Part shown: in pieces, positions 5,306 through 7,989 of the stretch | How the letters are laid out: each line of letters starts with the position of its first letter | Position numbering within the stretch: the first letter of the stretch is position 1 | Assembly: GCA_016213595.1 (NCBI GenBank) | Contig: JACRAA010000337.1 | Span: 1-7,989 of the forward strand | Direction: 5' to 3' | Origin: Actinomycetota bacterium | GTDB lineage: Bacteria; Actinomycetota; Actinomycetes; Propionibacteriales; Propionibacteriaceae | Length of the DNA: 7,989 bases | Notes under the pieces: model-generated | Seen by the model: the letters and a program-made list of their open reading frames with translations, nothing else | Told to the model about the DNA's origin: nothing | The model's database searches: none | Translations under genes and position numbers: made by a program

Positions 5306-6313
5306 ATGAGCACCATCGGTCCAGGTACAACCCACCGGACCACCCCTGACCCCCTGACCCCCCACGCTGCCCCCGGGCCGCGCCGAGGAGCTCGACGCTG
5401 GCTGGTCGCCGTCCTGGCGGCCGTGACCCTGCTCGGCGGCGGAACAGCAGCAGGCATCTACTGGGCGTCCCAGGACACCGTGCCCGGCGGCACGGGAGTC
5501 TCGGACCCGGTCGCATCCGGCGGCGGGACGGCCACCACAGGCGCCACGGCTGAGGCGTCGGCGACGACGCCGGCGACAACGCCCACCACCGCTGCGCCTG
5601 CCGCGACCTCGCAGGCCGGCGGACAGGCCCGCGTCATCCCCGTCTACTACGTCGCTGATGTGGCAGGCGGGCCCAGGCTGTACCGGGAGTTCCACTCGCT
5701 GACCCTCGTCAACGGCAGCCCGGCACTGACCGCCGTCACCGAGATGCTCCGCGGCACCCCCGTCGACCGCGACTACGCCTCGCCCTGGCCGAAGACCGTC
5801 ACCGTACGGTCGCTGTCCGTCGCCGGTGACCTCGCCACGCTCGACCTGTCGGGGTTCGTGACCGTGGGCGCGGCCTACGAGGTCGCGGCCGTCCAGCAGC
5901 TCGTGTGGACGCTGACCGCAGCCGAGCCGGCCGTCACGCAGGTCCGGCTGCTCGTGAACGGCGCGCTACCGCCGTCAGGACACGTCGACTGGTCGAAGCC
6001 GGTCCGCAGGGCCAACGCGCTCGACACGCAGGCGTTGGTGTGGATCCTCGCTCCCACCCAGGGTGCGACCGTGACCTCACCGGTGACGGTCTCCGTGCTG
6101 GGAACCGGATGGGAGGGCCATGTGCCGCTCAAGGTCTACCAGGGAGAGCGCCTTGTGACGTCCACCTTCGTGACCACCATGATGGGCGGCTTCGCGCAGG
6201 CACAGACCACGGTCCAGCTGCCCCCGGGCAGCTACGAGGTACGGGCGTACACCGACAACGGGCGTGACTCGACCCTGCAGCTGTGGGACACCAAGACGTT
6301 CACCGTCCGCTAG
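5306..6313 (+). CDS. Membrane-anchored GerMN and Gmad2 domain protein
   Basis: The 335-residue protein has a Pro/Thr-rich cytoplasmic tail (1-31, ending in basic RRGARR), one membrane helix (32-53), a Thr/Ala/Gly-rich linker (57-106) and two extracytoplasmic domains. Residues 110-220 resemble a GerMN domain, with the typical TAVTEMLRGTP and LATLDLSGFV segments and the VQQLVWTLTAAEPAVTQVRLLVNG helix-strand unit. Residues 245-335 resemble the immunoglobulin-like Gmad2 domain, with VWILAPTQGATVTSPVTVSVLGTG and the LPPGSYEVRAYT and TFTVR strands. GerMN is named after spore germination proteins, but no sporulation gene is seen here. A cell-surface or envelope role is likely; the ligand is unknown. 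The absence of a lipobox cysteine argues against a lipoprotein. It ends tail-to-tail with the next gene, their stops overlapping in one CTAG. Confidence 0.8.
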   Translation: MSTIGPGTTHRTTPDPLTPHAAPGPRRGARRWLVAVLAAVTLLGGGTAAGIYWASQDTVPGGTGVSDPVASGGGTATTGATAEASATTPATTPTTAAPAATSQAGGQARVIPVYYVADVAGGPRLYREFHSLTLVNGSPALTAVTEMLRGTPVDRDYASPWPKTVTVRSLSVAGDLATLDLSGFVTVGAAYEVAAVQQLVWTLTAAEPAVTQVRLLVNGALPPSGHVDWSKPVRRANALDTQALVWILAPTQGATVTSPVTVSVLGTGWEGHVPLKVYQGERLVTSTFVTTMMGGFAQAQTTVQLPPGSYEVRAYTDNGRDSTLQLWDTKTFTVR

Positions 6314-6693
6314 CCACCGCTGCTCGGTGCGTCCGTCGGGAGGCTCGTAGGGGCACCGGACGGACGTGTGTCCGTAGCCATGCCCGAGCCGCGCGGCCCG
6401 CCAGGTCGTGTGCGGCCCGCGCGCTCACCCCGGGCGGTGCCGGAGCCCTCGCCGACTCGTGCACCTCGGGTCGTCTTGTCCTGCTGGACGGACTGGGTGG
6501 CGTAGACGGCGACGGCGCCCGCGCCCAGCGCGGCAGCGGCGAGGACGCCGACACCCGCCCACTGGAGGACCGCCCGTCGTGACGTACCGGCTGGGGGAGG
6601 TCCCTGCTCCGCGGGCTCGTCGCCCACCGGCGGCGGGTCGGACGGGACGGGCGGGTCGTTCCAGTCGTCGCGGGTGCTCTGGTCGTCGCTCAC
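6310..6693 (-). CDS. Small Pro-rich protein with Tat-like SRRAVLQ motif and one membrane helix
   Basis: With the GTG at 6693 the protein has 127 residues: MSDDQSTRDDWNDPPVPSDP and a Pro/Asp/Glu-rich region (1-37), a twin-arginine-like SRRAVLQ (38-44), a hydrophobic stretch AGVGVLAAAALGAGAVAVYA (46-65) and an Arg/Gly/Ser/Pro-rich tail (66-127) with no recognised domain. It may be a Tat substrate or simply a type II membrane protein whose basic residues set topology. An ATG at 6762 would add 23 residues of low-complexity sequence (PTVPTVGPQGP), which overlap a hairpin and tandem repeat that look regulatory, so I prefer 6693. Neither start has a well-spaced ribosome-binding site. It is divergent from the adenosine-kinase-like gene. 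I do not recognise a function; the consistent reading frame and sensible topology support a real gene. Confidence 0.62.
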   Translation of the reverse strand: MSDDQSTRDDWNDPPVPSDPPPVGDEPAEQGPPPAGTSRRAVLQWAGVGVLAAAALGAGAVAVYATQSVQQDKTTRGARVGEGSGTARGERAGRTRPGGPRGSGMATDTRPSGAPTSLPTDAPSSGG

Positions 6694-6720
6694 GCCCCCA
6701 TGAGACTGTGGCAGGTTGTG

Positions 6721-6736
6721 CGGACCCTGTGGTCCG
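6721..6736. repeat. Inverted repeat CGGACC-CTGT-GGTCCG
   Basis: A perfect 6-bp inverted repeat with a 4-base spacer lies in the divergent region between the Tat-like gene and the adenosine-kinase-like gene. It directly abuts the tandem repeat at 6736-6753. It could be an operator or an RNA hairpin; if the ATG at 6762 were used it would be coding sequence instead. Confidence 0.4.
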
Positions 6737-6753
6737 ACCGTGGGGACCGTGGG
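6736..6753. repeat. Tandem 9-bp direct repeat (GACCGTGGG x2)
   Basis: Two exact, adjacent copies of GACCGTGGG occupy 6736-6744 and 6745-6753. On the minus strand in the extended frame they would read Pro-Thr-Val twice. Together with the adjoining inverted repeat they form a compact structured block in the divergent intergenic region. Confidence 0.5.
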
Positions 6754-6816
6754 AGTCTTCATGGCCCCGCCGGCTGGAGAGGGGTGCCGGAGGCTCCTGC
6801 GTGCGACGATGAGCGC

Positions 6817-7314
6817 GTGACTGAGACGACGCTGTCCTGGGACGTGGTGGCCATCGACAAGCCTGACGACGTGAACGTCATCGTGGGGCAGGCGCACTTC
6901 ATCAAGACGGTGGACGACCTCCACGAGGCACTCGTCGGCGTCAGCCCGTCCCTCCGCTTCGGGGTGGCCTTCTGCGAGGCGTCCGGCGTGCGACTCGTCC
7001 GGCGCTCGGGAAACGACCCCGACCTCGTCGAGCTGGCCACGCGCAACGCCTCCGCCATCGGCGCCGGCCACACGTTCGTGATCCTCCTGCGCGATGGGTT
7101 CCCGGTGAACGTGCTCAACCCCGTCAAGGCCGTGCCCGAGGTCTGCACGATCTTCTGCGCGACGGCCAACCCGGTCGACATCCTTGTCGCGGTCACGCCG
7201 CGGGGCCGGGGCGTTGCCGGTGTCGTCGACGGCGAGCCGCCGCTCGGCGTCGAGACGGAGGGCGACGTGGCTGACCGACGCGCTCTGCTGCGGACCATCG
7301 GCTACAAGCTCTGA
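6817..7314 (+). CDS. Adenosine-specific kinase family protein (PF04008)
   Basis: The 165-residue protein matches the family of the archaeal adenosine-specific kinase almost end to end: NVIVGQAHFIKTVDDL (20-35), RFGVAFCEASGVRLVRRSGND (47-67), AIGAGHTFVILL (80-91), NVLNPVKAVPEVCTIFCATANPVDI (98-122), GRGVAGVVDG (130-139) and RTIGYKL at the end. The archaeal member is reported to phosphorylate adenosine to AMP; whether this bacterial one does so is unproven. The start is the GTG at 6817. A GACGAT hexamer six bases upstream is one mismatch from TANNNT, so a leaderless transcript is possible. The frame is open further upstream, but that sequence lacks family similarity and lies opposite the divergent region. 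The YciI-family gene follows after 26 nt and is probably co-transcribed. Confidence 0.9.
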   Translation: MTETTLSWDVVAIDKPDDVNVIVGQAHFIKTVDDLHEALVGVSPSLRFGVAFCEASGVRLVRRSGNDPDLVELATRNASAIGAGHTFVILLRDGFPVNVLNPVKAVPEVCTIFCATANPVDILVAVTPRGRGVAGVVDGEPPLGVETEGDVADRRALLRTIGYKL

Positions 7315-7329
7315 CCAGCACCGTCCACG

Positions 7330-7335
7330 GGAGGG
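7330..7335 (+). promoter_or_regulatory. Ribosome binding site GGAGGG for the YciI-family gene
   Basis: GGAGGG lies 5 nt before the ATG at 7341, within the 26-nt gap after the adenosine-kinase-like gene. This supports the start and translation from a shared message. Confidence 0.7.
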
Positions 7336-7340
7336 CGACC

Positions 7341-7610
7341 ATGAAGTACCTGCTCCGCTATGTCATTGCGGACCCCGCCCGCATCCGTGAGCTGTTCCCC
7401 GCCCACCGGGCTCACTGGTCGACGTTCCAGGCGGACGGTTCGCTGCTGGCCATCGGCCCGATGGAGGACCCGGCAGACGGGGCGCTCGGGATCTTCACCA
7501 CGCGGGAGGCAGCGGAGCGGTTCGCAGCAGGAGACCCGTTCGTGACGGGCGGGGTCGTGGGGACCTGGGAGGTATCAGGCTGGCGAGAGGCGATACTCCC
7601 GCCGCTGTGA
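7341..7610 (+). CDS. YciI family protein
   Basis: The 89-residue protein has the YCII-related ferredoxin-like layout. It has an N-terminal strand (MKYLLRYVIAD), a helix with H22 and H25 (AHRAHWSTF), the DGSLLAIGPMEDPADGALGIF strand pair (32-52), a helix (TREAAERFAAG) and the signature DPF (65-67) followed by a strand ending in WEVSGWREAI. The histidine in the first helix and the aspartate of the DP signature are the usual candidate active-site residues. YciI proteins are small dimers of largely unknown function, related to muconolactone isomerase and EthD-type folds. Linkage to the adenosine-kinase-like gene is by position only. The length is typical for the family. Confidence 0.88.
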   Translation: MKYLLRYVIADPARIRELFPAHRAHWSTFQADGSLLAIGPMEDPADGALGIFTTREAAERFAAGDPFVTGGVVGTWEVSGWREAILPPL

Positions 7611-7704
7611 GGGTGCGTGACCCTGACGCAGCCCGACCCTGGACAGGGAGGCTGCAGTGGGGCGAAGGCGTCGTGCGGCTGCGAGGAGTCGCCCGGGCCG
7701 GAGG

Positions 7705-7989
7705 TCAGCTCGCTCGGTGAGGGTCCAGAAGGTGTGGCGGCACAGCCACCGTGTGCTCAGTGGCGGCTTCGCTCTCGCGCCGCAGGAAGGTGCCCAGCTC
7801 CGCGATCGTCGTCATGATGGGAGCGGGGAAGGCCACCGTCGTGTTCTTGTCGACGCCGATCTCGACGAGGGTCTGCAGGTTGCGCAGCTGCAGCGCGAGG
7901 GGGTGCTGCATCATCGTGTCGGACGCCTCTCCCAGGGCGGCCGCCGCCAGGGCCTCGCCCTGCGCGTTGATGATCTTCGACCGCTTCTC
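7705..7989 (-). CDS. SPFH/band-7 (stomatin/slipin-like) protein, C-terminal part (5' end outside window)
   Basis: The frame is open from the right edge to a TGA at 7705-7707, giving 94 visible residues. EKRSKIINAQGEALAAAALGEASD followed by HPLALQLRNLQTLVEIGVDKNTTVAFPAPI is the characteristic C-terminal end of stomatin/slipin proteins, where the alpha-helical coiled coil is followed by the LQLRYLQTL and KNSTIVFPLP-type segments. The SPFH domain and the N-terminal membrane anchor lie outside the window. Such proteins form oligomeric scaffolds at the membrane. The tail after the FP motif (about 55-94) ends in HTVAVPPHLLDPHRAS and is not conserved in a way I recognise. It converges on the YciI-family gene with a 94-nt gap. 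Confidence 0.88.
   Translation of the reverse strand, partial: EKRSKIINAQGEALAAAALGEASDTMMQHPLALQLRNLQTLVEIGVDKNTTVAFPAPIMTTIAELGTFLRRESEAATEHTVAVPPHLLDPHRAS

Noticed and set aside
6763..7071. Extension of the small Tat-like protein frame to 7071 on the minus strand
   Set aside because: It overlaps the conserved adenosine-kinase-like gene in antisense, and the composition is not protein-like.
7637..7648. Inverted repeat CCCTG-GA-CAGGG as a terminator between YciI and the SPFH gene
   Set aside because: The stem is only about 4 bp once a realistic loop is allowed, and there is no T-tract on either strand.
7617..7817. 66-codon plus-strand frame with Cys-rich start
   Set aside because: It overlaps the stomatin-like C-terminus in antisense, has no ribosome-binding site and shows no family resemblance.
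1..7989. CRISPR array, tRNA/rRNA, insertion sequence, phage or defence genes
   Set aside because: No regularly spaced repeats, cloverleaf, rRNA core sequence, transposase motif or terminal inverted repeats were seen. The gene content is ordinary chromosomal housekeeping and hypothetical genes.

Overview
This is a high-GC actinobacterial chromosomal window. The presence of mca (mycothiol S-conjugate amidase) restricts it to mycothiol-producing Actinomycetota. The gene order greA / DUF4307 / mca / small membrane protein matches, from memory, Mycobacterium tuberculosis Rv1080c-Rv1083. I cannot name the genus; a Micrococcales-type organism is a guess. No tRNA, rRNA, CRISPR array, transposase or other mobile element is visible, and codon use looks uniform except for a short A-rich patch near 1547-1565.

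Layout. (1) 1-346: 3' part of a TetR-like regulator, running off the left edge. (2) 337-1518 (-): a 12-helix MFS exporter, tail-to-tail with the regulator and overlapping it by 10 nt. (3) 1601-2871 (+): two translationally coupled genes (ATGA overlap), a SHOCT-like/beta-repeat protein and a DUF2089 zinc-ribbon/HTH protein. They share the same short helical motif at opposite ends. (4) 2915-3898 (-): a DUF4307 membrane protein followed by greA. (5) 3959-5111 (+): mca and a 68-residue single-pass membrane protein, divergent from block 4. (6) 5306-6313 (+): a membrane-anchored GerMN + Gmad2 protein. (7) 6310-6693 (-): a small protein with a Tat-like/TM anchor, convergent with block 6; both stop codons lie in one CTAG. 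(8) 6817-7610 (+): a PF04008 adenosine-specific kinase homologue and a YciI-family protein. (9) 7705-7989 (-): C-terminus of an SPFH/band-7 (stomatin/slipin-like) protein, running off the right edge.

How the genes work together. Mca cleaves mycothiol S-conjugates during detoxification and its small membrane neighbour is a conserved companion. GreA rescues backtracked RNA polymerase. The TetR-like protein may control the MFS pump, but they are convergent rather than in the usual divergent layout. The SHOCT-like/DUF2089 pair looks like a small regulatory module.

A recurring signal is a TANNNT -10 element ending 6-7 nt before the start codon, with no good Shine-Dalgarno. It is seen for the MFS, SHOCT-like, greA and small-membrane-protein genes and implies leaderless mRNAs. 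The GerMN and YciI genes instead have clear GGAGG sites. I see no strong evidence for a wholly new system. The most interesting items are the leaderless-start set, the shared motif in the overlapping gene pair, and the conserved uncharacterised membrane proteins around mca and greA.
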